Made by a program: the position numbers and the translations under genes
DNA from: Sphingobium sp. YR768
GTDB lineage: Bacteria > Pseudomonadota > Alphaproteobacteria > Sphingomonadales > Sphingomonadaceae
DNA: 64,000 nucleotides
Assembly (NCBI RefSeq): GCF_900111125.1
Contig: NZ_FOGE01000005.1
Span: 1-64,000 of the forward strand
Direction: 5' to 3'
Part shown: positions 9,113 to 17,062 of the stretch, piece after piece
How positions within the stretch are numbered: position 1 is the stretch's first letter
Layout of the letters: each line of letters starts with the position of its first letter
Notes under the pieces: generated by a model
What the model saw: only the letters and a program-made list of their open reading frames with translations
Told to the model about the DNA's origin: nothing
Databases searched by the model: none

Positions 9113-9733
9113 ATGGCGCAGCGTGTGCGAGATCGCGCTAATGAATTGAATTTAAACGCAACTTCTTTGGCGGCGAAGCTGAACGTAAAATCTTCTGCTA
9201 TGGGCAATTATTGGAACGGCAAGCGTCCATATCCCGCCGAAGCGATCGCACGAATGTCCAGTGCACTTTCCACGAGCGTGGATTATCTCATAAGCGGTCG
9301 ACGAATCGCATCTGTAGCGGTCGCAAGCGTGGAAGACGCAGAGTGGGAGGACGTCCCGTTTTACGACCTTCGCAATGTCACCGACACCGGGAAAGGCGAT
9401 GCGCAATCTTGGACGCCATTTCGGAAGGACTGGCTGAACCGAACGCTAGGAACGTCTTTCGATCTTTACCTAGTGCGCTTGCTGTCTGATTACCGCAGTC
9501 GCAACGGCGATCGCGATCTGGTCGAAGGTGATTTGGTTTTTGTCCGCGAGATCACGTCAGGTGAGCTGGCTGATGGCCATGTTGTAATTTGGAGACGAGA
9601 AGGCGGCCTTACCGTAGCCCGCTATTCGCTAAGAGATCGGGACGATGGCGATGTCATATATCCGCACGAAGTCGCAGATGACCTATTTGTCCCAATCTGT
9701 CGCATATATGGAAAATTCTTACAGAGAATTTAA
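9113..9733 (+). CDS. CI-type phage repressor, HTH plus degenerate S24-like domain
   Basis: The protein has 206 residues from ATG at 9113; an in-frame ATG at 9029 would add 28 residues but would place two operator palindromes inside the coding region. Residues about 3-60 form an HTH of the Cro/C1 type (SLAAKLNVKSSAMGNYWNGK and VDYLISG). The C-terminal half has the beta-strand pattern of LexA/CI S24 domains (LVEGDLVFVRE, DGHVVIWRREG). However, the usual Gly-Asp-Ser-Met serine and the Val-Lys-Arg lysine are not present, so autocleavage looks unlikely. Base composition is lower in GC than the flanking host genes. A copy of the palindrome lies within it at 9269. Confidence 0.75.
   Translation: MAQRVRDRANELNLNATSLAAKLNVKSSAMGNYWNGKRPYPAEAIARMSSALSTSVDYLISGRRIASVAVASVEDAEWEDVPFYDLRNVTDTGKGDAQSWTPFRKDWLNRTLGTSFDLYLVRLLSDYRSRNGDRDLVEGDLVFVREITSGELADGHVVIWRREGGLTVARYSLRDRDDGDVIYPHEVADDLFVPICRIYGKFLQRI
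9269..9282. promoter_or_regulatory. Operator-like palindrome TCCAC-N4-GTGGA (copy 4)
   Basis: This exact inverted repeat TCCAC gagc GTGGA lies inside the repressor coding sequence, about 180 bp downstream of the central operator pair. Such placement is consistent with an auxiliary operator used for looping. Confidence 0.55.
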
Positions 9734-9737
9734 TGCC

Positions 9738-9983
9738 TTAGAGTTCGGCCAAGCTGCACTCAATGTCTGACCTCAACTTCCAAATTTTGTATTTTTCTTC
9801 GTTCTTGGCATTCAGATATGCATCCGCAACACGCTGTCCCTGTTTGCAGAGTTCGCGAGCACGATATTTCTCTGGATACGTGGCGTTCTGGCGCTCGACC
9901 ATTTGATATTTTTGTTCTTCTTCGGCCCCAGCGTCAGAGCAGGCGGCAAGGGTGCAAATGGCAAGGATCACAACGCTGCGCAT
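9738..9983 (-). CDS. Small putative lipoprotein
   Basis: The protein has 81 residues from ATG at 9983. It begins MRSVVILAICTLAACSDAG, a short signal peptide with lipobox LAAC; Cys15 would be the lipidated residue. The mature part is polar and rich in Lys/Glu/Tyr, with one further Cys pair (ELCKQG and DIECSL). It is convergent with the repressor gene, with 4 nt between the stops. No family is recognised. It could be a prophage morphon (lysogenic conversion) lipoprotein, but that is only suggested by position. Confidence 0.5.
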   Translation of the reverse strand: MRSVVILAICTLAACSDAGAEEEQKYQMVERQNATYPEKYRARELCKQGQRVADAYLNAKNEEKYKIWKLRSDIECSLAEL

Positions 9984-10077
9984 TCTTGATAACTCCGCGA
10001 TTCGCCTGGATCGTACAGGCAAAGCATTAAAACGAAAGATAGCTCAACATCGCATTCTGTCCCGGATTGACTCATTT

Positions 10078-10092
10078 GTTCTCTTTATGTTC
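10078..10092. promoter_or_regulatory. Possible LexA (SOS) box, GTTC-N7-GTTC
   Basis: The direct repeat GTTC tctttat GTTC matches the alphaproteobacterial LexA box. It lies about 42 bp upstream of the ATG at 10134 and just downstream of a TTGACT (10067-10072) that could serve as a -35 element. Eight fixed bases alone would occur about once or twice by chance in a window this size, so the support is mainly positional. Confidence 0.4.
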
Positions 10093-10133
10093 TCATCCAT
10101 CAACCGGCCCGAGTCGGTGGATGGAGGAACGTT

Positions 10134-10376
10134 ATGGAACATGCAGGTCCGGCGCAGTTCGCCGCCGGTAAGAAGCCGCCCTTCGGACAGTGGTTGATCG
10201 AACAGGACAAGCGCACCGGCGCCATCGGTGATCTGGCAAAACATGCCAGGGCGGATCGGGCCTTTCCCAGGAACGGCGGCGTCAAGGATGTCTGGAAGCG
10301 GCTGAACAGCATCCAGGTCGAAAGCGAAATCTACGATGCTATGGAGGAAGCAGAACTGGACTATCTGGCGCTATGA
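10134..10376 (+). CDS. YozE/SAM-like small protein
   Basis: The protein has 80 residues. ATG at 10134 is preceded by GGAGGAAC, a strong ribosome binding site. The pattern FGQWLIEQDKRTGAIGDLA then ADRAFPRNGG and VKDVWKRL resembles the YozE SAM-like fold (short four-helix domain with IGDLA and FP signatures), found in small bacterial proteins of unclear function. Its stop overlaps the next ATG (ATGA at 10373-10376), so the two are co-translated. A possible LexA box upstream suggests damage-inducible expression. Confidence 0.6.
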   Translation: MEHAGPAQFAAGKKPPFGQWLIEQDKRTGAIGDLAKHARADRAFPRNGGVKDVWKRLNSIQVESEIYDAMEEAELDYLAL

Positions 10377-10696
10377 TTAGTCGGCGCCGCGAACCCGCTT
10401 ATTGCTTCGGCCTCTTCGGCAAGGCCAAGGCGCCATGGCGCCCGACCTTGCTGGAGGCCGAGGCGGACGCTGTTGATGCCGGATACGGCTCATGGTGCGA
10501 GCATCCTGTTCCGGCCGGCAAGGTCGGCAAGATTTACCTCGACCCGCTCGCCGAAATCTGGACCACGTCCGACCTGGTGCCGGCCTTGCCGCGCGAAGTC
10601 TCGCCACCAGGCAAGCCGGTCCCGATCGCCGAGGATGACTATGCCGGTCTCAGCCGCATTGACCGCATAATCGCCCGGCGCGAAGGGCGCCGCTGA
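10373..10696 (+). CDS. Hypothetical protein, coupled to the YozE-like gene
   Basis: The protein has 107 residues, translationally coupled to the preceding gene by ATGA. The sequence is soluble, contains Trp/Pro-rich stretches (KAPWRPTLLEAE, EIWTTSDLVPALP) and ends in a basic RIIARREGRR. There is no signal peptide or membrane segment. I do not recognise a family. The pair sits next to the prophage remnant and may be accessory cargo. A strong terminator-like hairpin follows at 10762. Confidence 0.5.
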   Translation: MISRRREPAYCFGLFGKAKAPWRPTLLEAEADAVDAGYGSWCEHPVPAGKVGKIYLDPLAEIWTTSDLVPALPREVSPPGKPVPIAEDDYAGLSRIDRIIARREGRR

Positions 10697-11051
10697 AACG
10701 ACAAAAAATTCGGCCCGGTTCGATCGGTGCAGCTTCGATCGTCACCTGTGTCCAGAAACAGAAAAGGCGCGGATTTCCGCGCCTTTTCCAAACTGGGACC
10801 TGTTTGCCGAACTGGGCCCCCCTTGGTCCCAGTTATTTTTTGATTTCGCCGGTCCATCCGATGGCGGGGCACCCAACCAAATATCCCTTCAAAGGCCTCA
10901 AAGCCCCGTTTGAAGCGGCTTCAAAGGATTTTGGAACGCTGTCCTTTGAAAGCCTTTGACGCCACCCGGTTTAAAAAAGGTCTGGTCCCTGCAACGTCAA
11001 TTTGCCGATCCATTATAGACACAGCTTCCCGGCCAGGTTTTTCGGCGATCC
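10697..11051. other. Gene-free 355-bp stretch with hairpins and TTCAAAGG repeats
   Basis: No convincing gene was seen. It contains a bidirectional terminator hairpin (10762-10787), a second inverted repeat with arms aactgggacc (10791-10800) and ggtcccagtt (10825-10834) followed by a T-run, and a cluster of direct and inverted TTCAAAGG-like words at about 10885-10955. This could mark an element boundary between the prophage-side genes and the DUF2272 gene. Confidence 0.45.
10762..10787. terminator. Bidirectional rho-independent terminator
   Basis: An 11-bp perfect stem (aaaaggcgcgg / ccgcgcctttt) with a 4-nt loop attt has an A-run before and a T-run after, so it can terminate transcription from either side. 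Confidence 0.8.
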
Positions 11052-11660
11052 TTAGAAAACCCCAGATTTTGGCCGTTCCTGTCCACGCCTCCCCGCGAAA
11101 TCCCGGACTATCCCGCCTTCCAACCCCACCTGTCCCCTTTCATTCACATTGCCGCCTATGACGCGAACTTTGTCTGCTTCGACGGCGACGACGATATCGC
11201 CATGCGACGGATAAAATCCGTCGTTTTGATAGGAGGTCGCAGCCTGATCATAGGTGAAGCTGCTGGCATATTCCCGACCGGCGCAGATAATGTCCCCGAT
11301 TTTCGGTTTATATTGTTCGTAGCGGCGCGCGGCATAGGCAAATCCTTTACCATGCTGCGCTTCTTTCATTGCCGCAGAAATATAATGGCAATGCGCTTCC
11401 TTATATATGAATTTGCCGCCTGCTCCTGCCTTCCCGACGCAATAGGCCACGAAAGCGGATGACCATGCAGGCTTTATCCCATGTTCGACCGTCTTTCCGT
11501 CCAATTTGCTATTGCCGATGCTCAGCCAATAATCCTTGACGAACAGATAATAATCCTTCGGCGCGCCGTCTATTTTTCCTTTATCTTCTTTACCCGCGCC
11601 ATCATCCCAACGTGCATATTCATGCAGACAAATATTGGCGAGATTTTGACAGAAGGTCAT
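11052..11660 (-). CDS. DUF2272-type putative peptidoglycan amidase
   Basis: The protein has 202 residues. The segment KPAWSSAFVAYCVGKAG holds the Ser/Cys-containing signature of DUF2272 proteins, an NlpC/P60-like cysteine peptidase-related family. Later motifs EAHCHYI, PKIGDIICAG and SHGDIVVAVE fit the His and Asp positions of that fold. There is no signal peptide, so export would need a dedicated route or phage-type release. The coding region and its upstream 100 bp are visibly richer in A/T than neighbours, suggesting transfer. It may be a lysin or toxin-like effector; no immunity gene is evident beside it. Confidence 0.6.
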   Translation of the reverse strand: MTFCQNLANICLHEYARWDDGAGKEDKGKIDGAPKDYYLFVKDYWLSIGNSKLDGKTVEHGIKPAWSSAFVAYCVGKAGAGGKFIYKEAHCHYISAAMKEAQHGKGFAYAARRYEQYKPKIGDIICAGREYASSFTYDQAATSYQNDGFYPSHGDIVVAVEADKVRVIGGNVNERGQVGLEGGIVRDFAGRRGQERPKSGVF

Positions 11661-11781
11661 GATCCTATCCTATGATTGGATTATCGACCATAATTTGTTT
11701 TGAAAATTCATTGCCGTCAAGAAACGATCAGAATAACATGATCCAATACAGATGTATTTTCTTGGCGGTGTAGAGATGGGG

Positions 11782-12957
11782 TCACCGCTTCCGCGTCAGT
11801 TCCCGCATGGCCGCGTCGATGCCGTCGATCGTCAGCGGATACATGCGGTCGCCGATCAGGTCGCGGATCATCTTCGTCGACTGGCTATAGCCCCAATGGG
11901 CTTGCGATGCCGGATTGAGCCAGACGGCGGCAGGATAGGTCTGGAAAGCGCGCTGGAGCCAGACGGCGCCCGCTTCCTCATTCATATGTTCGACCGATCC
12001 GCCGGGCTGGATGATTTCATAGGGGCTCATGGCGGCGTCGCCGACGAAGATCAGCTTATAGTCATGGCCATATTTGTGGAGGATGTCCCAGGTGGGAATG
12101 CGTTCGGAAAAGCGGCGGCGATTGTCTTTCCATACGCCTTCATAGAGGCAGTTATGGAAGTAGAAAAATTCCATATTCTTGAATTCGCCGGTCGCGGCGG
12201 AGAAGAGTTCCTCGCACAGCCGGATATAGGGATCCATCGATCCGCCGACGTCGAGGAAGAGCAGCAGCTTGACCGCATTATGCCGTTCGGGCCGCATGCG
12301 GATGTCGAGCCAGCCCTGCCGCGCGGTGCCGCGAATGGTTTCGTCCAGATCCAGCTCGTCCGCCGCGCCTTCCCGCGCGAAGCGGCGCAGGCGGCGCAGC
12401 GCGACCTTGATATTGCGGGTGCCCAGTTCCCGGCTGTTGTCGAGATTGGCGAATTCGCGCTTTTCCCAGACCTTGATCGCGCGCTTGTGGCGGCTTTCGC
12501 CGCCGATCCGGACGCCTTCGGGATTATAGCCGCCATGGCCGAAGGGGGAGGTGCCGCCGGTGCCGATCCATTTATTGCCGCCCTGATGCCGCTCCTTCTG
12601 TTCCTCCAGCCGTTTTTTCAGCGTCTCCATGATCTCGTCCCAGTCGCCTAGTGACCTGATCTTCTCCATCTCCTCGGGGCTCAGATATTTTTCGGCGACG
12701 AGGCGTAGCCATTCCTCGGGAATGTCCGCCTCTACTCCGTCCTGACCGAGCACGCCCTTGAAGACCTTCGCGAATATCTGGTCGAAGCGGTCGAGAAGGG
12801 CTTCATCCTTCACATAGGTTGCGCGGGCGAGATAATAGAAATCCTCCGGCCGGCGGGCGATGACGTCCCGGTCGAGCGCTTCGAGCAGCAGCAGATGCTC
12901 CTTGATGCTGGCGTTGATGCCGGCGGCGCGGAGTGCGTCGAGGAAGTTGAGCAGCAT
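11782..12957 (-). CDS. VWA domain-containing protein, CoxE-like
   Basis: The protein has 391 residues from ATG at 12957 (MLLNFLDALRAAGINASIKE); the longer frame to 13002 lacks support. The N-terminal half is helical with YYLARATYVKDEALLDRFDQ, typical of CoxE-like proteins that partner MoxR AAA ATPases. The C-terminal half is a von Willebrand A fold. Its usual metal site DxSxS appears as DVGGSMDPY, so Gly replaces the first Ser. Such pairs assemble or activate metalloenzyme complexes. The likely MoxR partner lies at 17063-17911 on the same strand. Confidence 0.8.
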   Translation of the reverse strand: MLLNFLDALRAAGINASIKEHLLLLEALDRDVIARRPEDFYYLARATYVKDEALLDRFDQIFAKVFKGVLGQDGVEADIPEEWLRLVAEKYLSPEEMEKIRSLGDWDEIMETLKKRLEEQKERHQGGNKWIGTGGTSPFGHGGYNPEGVRIGGESRHKRAIKVWEKREFANLDNSRELGTRNIKVALRRLRRFAREGAADELDLDETIRGTARQGWLDIRMRPERHNAVKLLLFLDVGGSMDPYIRLCEELFSAATGEFKNMEFFYFHNCLYEGVWKDNRRRFSERIPTWDILHKYGHDYKLIFVGDAAMSPYEIIQPGGSVEHMNEEAGAVWLQRAFQTYPAAVWLNPASQAHWGYSQSTKMIRDLIGDRMYPLTIDGIDAAMRELTRKR

Positions 12958-13076
12958 GGCCCCTTGTCGAACAGGACGGGGCGCGGCGCAAGATCGGGTC
13001 ATTGGCCGAATATTAAGTGTTGCAGTGCAAGGTTAATGCGTCACTATCCAGACATAATCGATTTTGCGGGGCGCAA

Positions 13077-14456
13077 TTGGAAAACGGGGATTTGCTGGCC
13101 GATCTGGGGGAGAGGTCTAGCGATATAGCATTGCAGTGCAGCGAGACGGCAGGCTTTCTGGGGGAACTTAATCGCCGCATTCAGGGCGATTCGTCGCGTC
13201 TGAGCAATTTGCAGAGCAATATGGACATGCTGGTCGCCAGCCAGAGCGAAAGCGTCGCGGCCGCGCAGGAACTGAGCCTGACCGCGCGGCGGGCCGGGCA
13301 TATCATCGCGGACGGCCATGATGTGATCGGCCTGTCGCTGGGGGAAGTGGCGGGGCTGGTCGAGCATGTCACCGGACTGGAAGGGCATTTGCGCCGTTTC
13401 CTGAAGGTGATCGAGGCGGTCGGCGATATTTCCGAGGATCTGGGCGCGATTGCGCGGCAGACGCGGCTGCTGGGCGTCAATGCCGCGATCGAGGCTGCAC
13501 GGGGCGGCGCGGCGACGCAGGGCTTTGCCGTGGTGGCGGACGAAATCCGGCGACTGGCGGGGCAGGCGGGGGAGTCCGCCGCGTCCGTGGGGGACAAGCT
13601 GGGACAACTGGACCGCGATGCACGCGCGCTGATCGGCCGGGTCGAGGCGAATATCGTGCGGGGGCGCGATGTCGGCACGCATATCGACCGGCTGCGGCTG
13701 AGCATGGCGGAAATCGCATCGCTGGTGACGCAATTTGGCGAGCGATCCGATGCGATCGTGACCTGTACCGATGCGGCCGATGGCGATGTCTCCGCTTTGC
13801 GGCAGGGGTTGTTCCTGTTCAGCCGGTCCTCCAGTGAGAGCGCGGCGCGGGTGGATGTGGCGCGCGAGCAGGTGGAAGGGCTGGAGGGGATGGCCAACGC
13901 CATGCTCAACAGCGCCGCCCATGGGCCGCAGAAGACGCGCAACAGCAAATATATCGCCCTGGCGGAAGAGGGCGCGGAGGAAATCGGCGCGCTGATCGAG
14001 ACGGCGGTGGCGGAGGGGCGGATCAGCCTGAGCGACCTGTTCGATACCGGCTATCGGCCGATCGAGGGATCGGAGCCGGCGCAATATCTCAACGGCTTCA
14101 CCCATTTCGCCGACGCCGCGTTGCAGCCTTTGCTGGACCGGCATACGGCGCAGGACGGGGCGATCATCGGCTGTTGCCTGATCGACATGAACGGTTATCT
14201 GCCGACCCATGTCAGCGCGCGCAGCCAGCCGCAGCGGCCCGGCGCGCATGACTGGAACATGGAACATGCCCGCAACCGGCAGATCTTCATGGACGCCCAG
14301 ACGCGCCGGGCGCTGGATGAGGAGGGGGATTTCTTCCTGTTCACCTACCGGCAGGATCTAGGCGAGGGGCGCTATCGCGCGCTGCGCAGCGTGTTCGTGC
14401 CGCTGGTCTTCGCGGGGCGGCGCTGGGGGCTATATGAGGTGGGCTATCTGATCTGA
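13077..14456 (+). CDS. Soluble methyl-accepting chemotaxis-type receptor
   Basis: From TTG at 13077 (GGGG about 8 nt upstream) the protein has 459 residues; GTG at 13017 is an alternative start. No transmembrane segment is seen. The signalling hairpin tip lies in the first half (RQTRLLGVNAAIEAARGG then FAVVADEIRRLAGQAG). The C-terminal 150 residues (LSDLFDTGYRPIEGSEPAQY, DMNGYLPTHVS, RNRQIFMD, FFLFTYRQDLG) form a Cache-like sensor placed after the signalling domain, an architecture known in alphaproteobacterial cytoplasmic receptors. It probably relays an intracellular cue to CheA. The stop overlaps the convergent DUF817 gene by 13 bp. Confidence 0.75.
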   Translation: MENGDLLADLGERSSDIALQCSETAGFLGELNRRIQGDSSRLSNLQSNMDMLVASQSESVAAAQELSLTARRAGHIIADGHDVIGLSLGEVAGLVEHVTGLEGHLRRFLKVIEAVGDISEDLGAIARQTRLLGVNAAIEAARGGAATQGFAVVADEIRRLAGQAGESAASVGDKLGQLDRDARALIGRVEANIVRGRDVGTHIDRLRLSMAEIASLVTQFGERSDAIVTCTDAADGDVSALRQGLFLFSRSSSESAARVDVAREQVEGLEGMANAMLNSAAHGPQKTRNSKYIALAEEGAEEIGALIETAVAEGRISLSDLFDTGYRPIEGSEPAQYLNGFTHFADAALQPLLDRHTAQDGAIIGCCLIDMNGYLPTHVSARSQPQRPGAHDWNMEHARNRQIFMDAQTRRALDEEGDFFLFTYRQDLGEGRYRALRSVFVPLVFAGRRWGLYEVGYLI

Positions 14457-15301
14457 TCCTGGTCCGTGCGGATACCGTGGATCAGTGACACGAGCACGAA
14501 GGAGATGATCATCAGCAGATACCAACTGCCCAGCTTGGCGAGGCCGACCATCTGCCATGTGTGCCGCTGGTCGGGATAGGTCCAGGCATTGGCGAAGGTG
14601 CCGATATTTTCGGCGAACCAGATGAACAGCGCGACGAGGAAGAAGCCGAGCAATAGCGGCATCCGGCGCGGTTCGCGCCAGGGCGTGAAGATGATCCAGC
14701 TTCGCCCCAGCAGCAGGACCGCAGCAGCGAAAAGCGCCAGGCGGATATCCGGCAGCCAGTGATGGGCGAAGAAATTCCCATAGATAAGGCAGGCCAGCAG
14801 GACCGTCGTCCAGACCGGCGGATAATGGGTGAAGCCAAAGTCGAAGATGCGCCAGATGCGGGCGATATAGCTGCCGACCGCCGCATACATGAAGCCGGAG
14901 AAGAGCGGCACGGGGCCGATATGGAGCAGGCTGGCCTCCGGATAGAGCCATGATCCGGCCTGTGTCTTGAAGAGTTCCATGATCGTGCCGATCAGGTGGA
15001 AGGCGAAGATCACCTTTGCCTCTGCCCAGCTTTCGAGGCGAAAGGCCAGCATGCCGGCCTGAATGACGAGTGCCGCCAGCGTCAGGAAATCATAGCGATG
15101 GAGTGGCGCGCCGGGTGGGTAGAAAAGGTGGGTGGCGAGCAGCAGCGCCAGCATCAGGCCGCCGAACAGACAGGCCCAGCCCTGTTTGAAACCGAAGAGC
15201 AGAAATTCGAAGGCCCAGGCCGTGGGGCCGGGCGGAATGCGGATGGCTTCGAGATCGGCGCGGATGCCCGCGAAGCGGGTCGCGCCCGGTAATCGGATCA
15301 T
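14444..15301 (-). CDS. DUF817 integral membrane protein
   Basis: The protein has 285 residues with about eight hydrophobic segments beginning at residue 30. Diagnostic DUF817 patterns include FEFLLFGFKQGWACLFGG, the central FHLIGTIMELFKTQAGSW, then YPEASLLHIG, and FFAHHWLPDIR. The family (YoaT-like) is widespread and its function is unknown. It is monocistronic by spacing and convergent with the chemoreceptor gene. Confidence 0.85.
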   Translation of the reverse strand: MIRLPGATRFAGIRADLEAIRIPPGPTAWAFEFLLFGFKQGWACLFGGLMLALLLATHLFYPPGAPLHRYDFLTLAALVIQAGMLAFRLESWAEAKVIFAFHLIGTIMELFKTQAGSWLYPEASLLHIGPVPLFSGFMYAAVGSYIARIWRIFDFGFTHYPPVWTTVLLACLIYGNFFAHHWLPDIRLALFAAAVLLLGRSWIIFTPWREPRRMPLLLGFFLVALFIWFAENIGTFANAWTYPDQRHTWQMVGLAKLGSWYLLMIISFVLVSLIHGIRTDQDQIR

Positions 15302-15340
15302 GGCAATGATCTAGACCGGGCGCGCCGTGGAAGGAAGTGG

Positions 15341-16387
15341 TCAGTGGGCGGCGGAGGTCAAACGGCTGACCGTGACGTCGCCATTGGCGGCATAGGTGGC
15401 GGTGGCTTCCGCTTCGGCCGTCTGTGTGTCCTTGCCGTCCAGGATCGCGGCAACCTGATGCGGGGTGGGGACTTTGTCATAGACGCCATAGAGGTCGGTC
15501 TGGCCGACCATGTGGATCGACAGCTTATAGCCTTCGCCCTGCGCTGCGGGATCGAAGGCCAGCACGGTGCCGCTGTCGTCCACCGGCACGATGATCGCGC
15601 CGTCGCTGCGGCCGGCCTGCTGGAGCATGTCATAGCTGCCGTCGGCGGTGGTCACGGCGCCACGGATGCAGAGCGCATCCTTGCCGTCGCGCGGGATGCG
15701 CACTTCGGCAGGGATGGCTTCTTCCCCGGCCTTTGGCGGGGTCAGGCGGGCGTCGGTGGCGTCGGCGACCGGGCAGGCGGCGAAGCTGGCGGGGGTGGTG
15801 GCGTGCAGGCTGGCGGCATCGTCGAAGTGCAGACCGGCCAGCATGCCGTCCAGCCCGGAGAGGACTTCGGCGCGGCGTTCGGTGGGGCCGGTGATGCGGA
15901 TCTTGACGATCCAGCGCCCGGCATGGACGAAGCCCGCCGCCGTCGTGAGTGCCCCATCTGCGGCATGATCGTACACGGCGCGGATGGCGCGACCCGCCTG
16001 TCCAGCGGCAGGGGCGCTGGCATAGGCGGTGCGGCGGGTCTGGCTGCCGAACCGCTCCATCACTGCCTTGTCGGTCATATAGGCGGCGAGAGAGGCGTCG
16101 GCATAGGTCGGCATATAGACATAGAGGGTCGCCTGAATGACCCCGTCTTCCGACAGATATTGGGCATAATTGTCGACCGCGCGGCCGCCATTGGAGGCTT
16201 CGCCGCTCTTGGCGAGGGACAGGCCGGCGACGGTCTGGGGCAGGCTGATCCCCGCAGCGGTCGCGCGGATCGCGGTATCGCTGGGGGTCCAGGCTTCGGC
16301 GTCAGCCGTGGCGTGCGCGGGGACGGCCAGGCACAGGCTCATCGGCGCGAGAAGGGCAGAAATGATAATTTGGGCGCGCTTTGGCAT
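15341..16387 (-). CDS. Secreted hypothetical protein
   Basis: The protein has 348 residues with a clear Sec signal peptide (IIISALLAPMSLCLAVPAHA, cleavage after AHA at about residue 27). The mature part is soluble, of mixed alpha/beta composition, with two Cys (FAACPV and ALCIRG) that may form a disulfide. No catalytic signature or known family is recognised. It is probably periplasmic. It stands alone between DUF817 and the GFA gene. Confidence 0.6.
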   Translation of the reverse strand: MPKRAQIIISALLAPMSLCLAVPAHATADAEAWTPSDTAIRATAAGISLPQTVAGLSLAKSGEASNGGRAVDNYAQYLSEDGVIQATLYVYMPTYADASLAAYMTDKAVMERFGSQTRRTAYASAPAAGQAGRAIRAVYDHAADGALTTAAGFVHAGRWIVKIRITGPTERRAEVLSGLDGMLAGLHFDDAASLHATTPASFAACPVADATDARLTPPKAGEEAIPAEVRIPRDGKDALCIRGAVTTADGSYDMLQQAGRSDGAIIVPVDDSGTVLAFDPAAQGEGYKLSIHMVGQTDLYGVYDKVPTPHQVAAILDGKDTQTAEAEATATYAANGDVTVSRLTSAAH

Positions 16388-16480
16388 TCAGCATCCCTCT
16401 CCAGATCCAGACCGTCTTGGCGCGGCCTTGAACTATGACAGGGAGGCTACAGACTATGCGCGCGGGCGCAAGGGCGAAAT

Positions 16481-16930
16481 TCAGGCGACGGGCGGGATTT
16501 GTGCGGGATAATGGGGCAGGTCGGGGTCGTGATGCGCCCAGGCGGGGGCGGCTTCGGTCCATATCTCCGCCTGCGGGCCGATCAGCGAAGGATCGTCCAG
16601 CGCGCCGGCGCGGATGAAGGTTAGATGCGGGCGCGATTCGGCCATGCTGAAGAGGGGCGTGCCGCAGGTGGGGCAGAAGCCGCGCTTCATGGCGTTGCCG
16701 CTGTCGGCGACGCTGTCATGCCAGCGGACCTCGCCGGTCGTGGTTACATACTCGGTGGGGAAGCAGACATTCACCGTGGCCGATCCGCCGCCCAGATATT
16801 GGCACAGGCGGCACCAGCACATGCGGGCGGCCATGGGCTGCGCGTCGATGGTGATGCGAACGGCGCCGCAGAGGCAGCCGGCGGTGTGGGCGGCGGTGTG
16901 GGCGGCGGTGTGGGCGGCGGTGTGGGGCAT
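16481..16930 (-). CDS. GFA family zinc-binding protein
   Basis: The protein has 149 residues from ATG at 16930. The GFA fold ligands are visible: GCLCGAVRI, the CWCRLC cluster and GFCPTCGTPLF. The family was named for glutathione-dependent formaldehyde activation but most members are uncharacterised, and S-(hydroxymethyl)glutathione binding is only a possibility. The N-terminus is odd: residues 5-16 repeat His-Thr-Ala-Ala because the DNA holds four 12-bp repeats just after the start codon. Confidence 0.8.
   Translation of the reverse strand: MPHTAAHTAAHTAAHTAGCLCGAVRITIDAQPMAARMCWCRLCQYLGGGSATVNVCFPTEYVTTTGEVRWHDSVADSGNAMKRGFCPTCGTPLFSMAESRPHLTFIRAGALDDPSLIGPQAEIWTEAAPAWAHHDPDLPHYPAQIPPVA
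16879..16926. repeat. Four perfect copies of a 12-bp tandem repeat
   Basis: The unit cggcggtgtggg occurs at 16879, 16891, 16903 and 16915 without mismatch. It lies at the 5' end of the GFA gene and encodes a His/Thr/Ala repeat in frame. Copy number may vary by slippage without frame change. Confidence 0.9.
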
Positions 16931-17009
16931 GGGGAGGTCCTTATAGTGGTGCGCGGGGGTGGCCCACCCCGCTGCGACTAACTCGCTGCGCTCGTAAGTC
17001 TCGCTGCCC

Positions 17010-17037
17010 TTGGCCGGAGACACGTGTCTCCGGCCAA
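17010..17037. repeat. 28-bp perfect palindrome without loop
   Basis: The arm ttggccggagacac (17010-17023) is followed directly by its exact reverse complement (17024-17037). It lies between the GFA gene and the MoxR stop, upstream of no obvious start. It may be a solo repetitive element or a cruciform-forming terminator; no T-run follows. Confidence 0.75.
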
Positions 17038-17062
17038 CGTTTACGGGAGGGGAATGGTTCTT

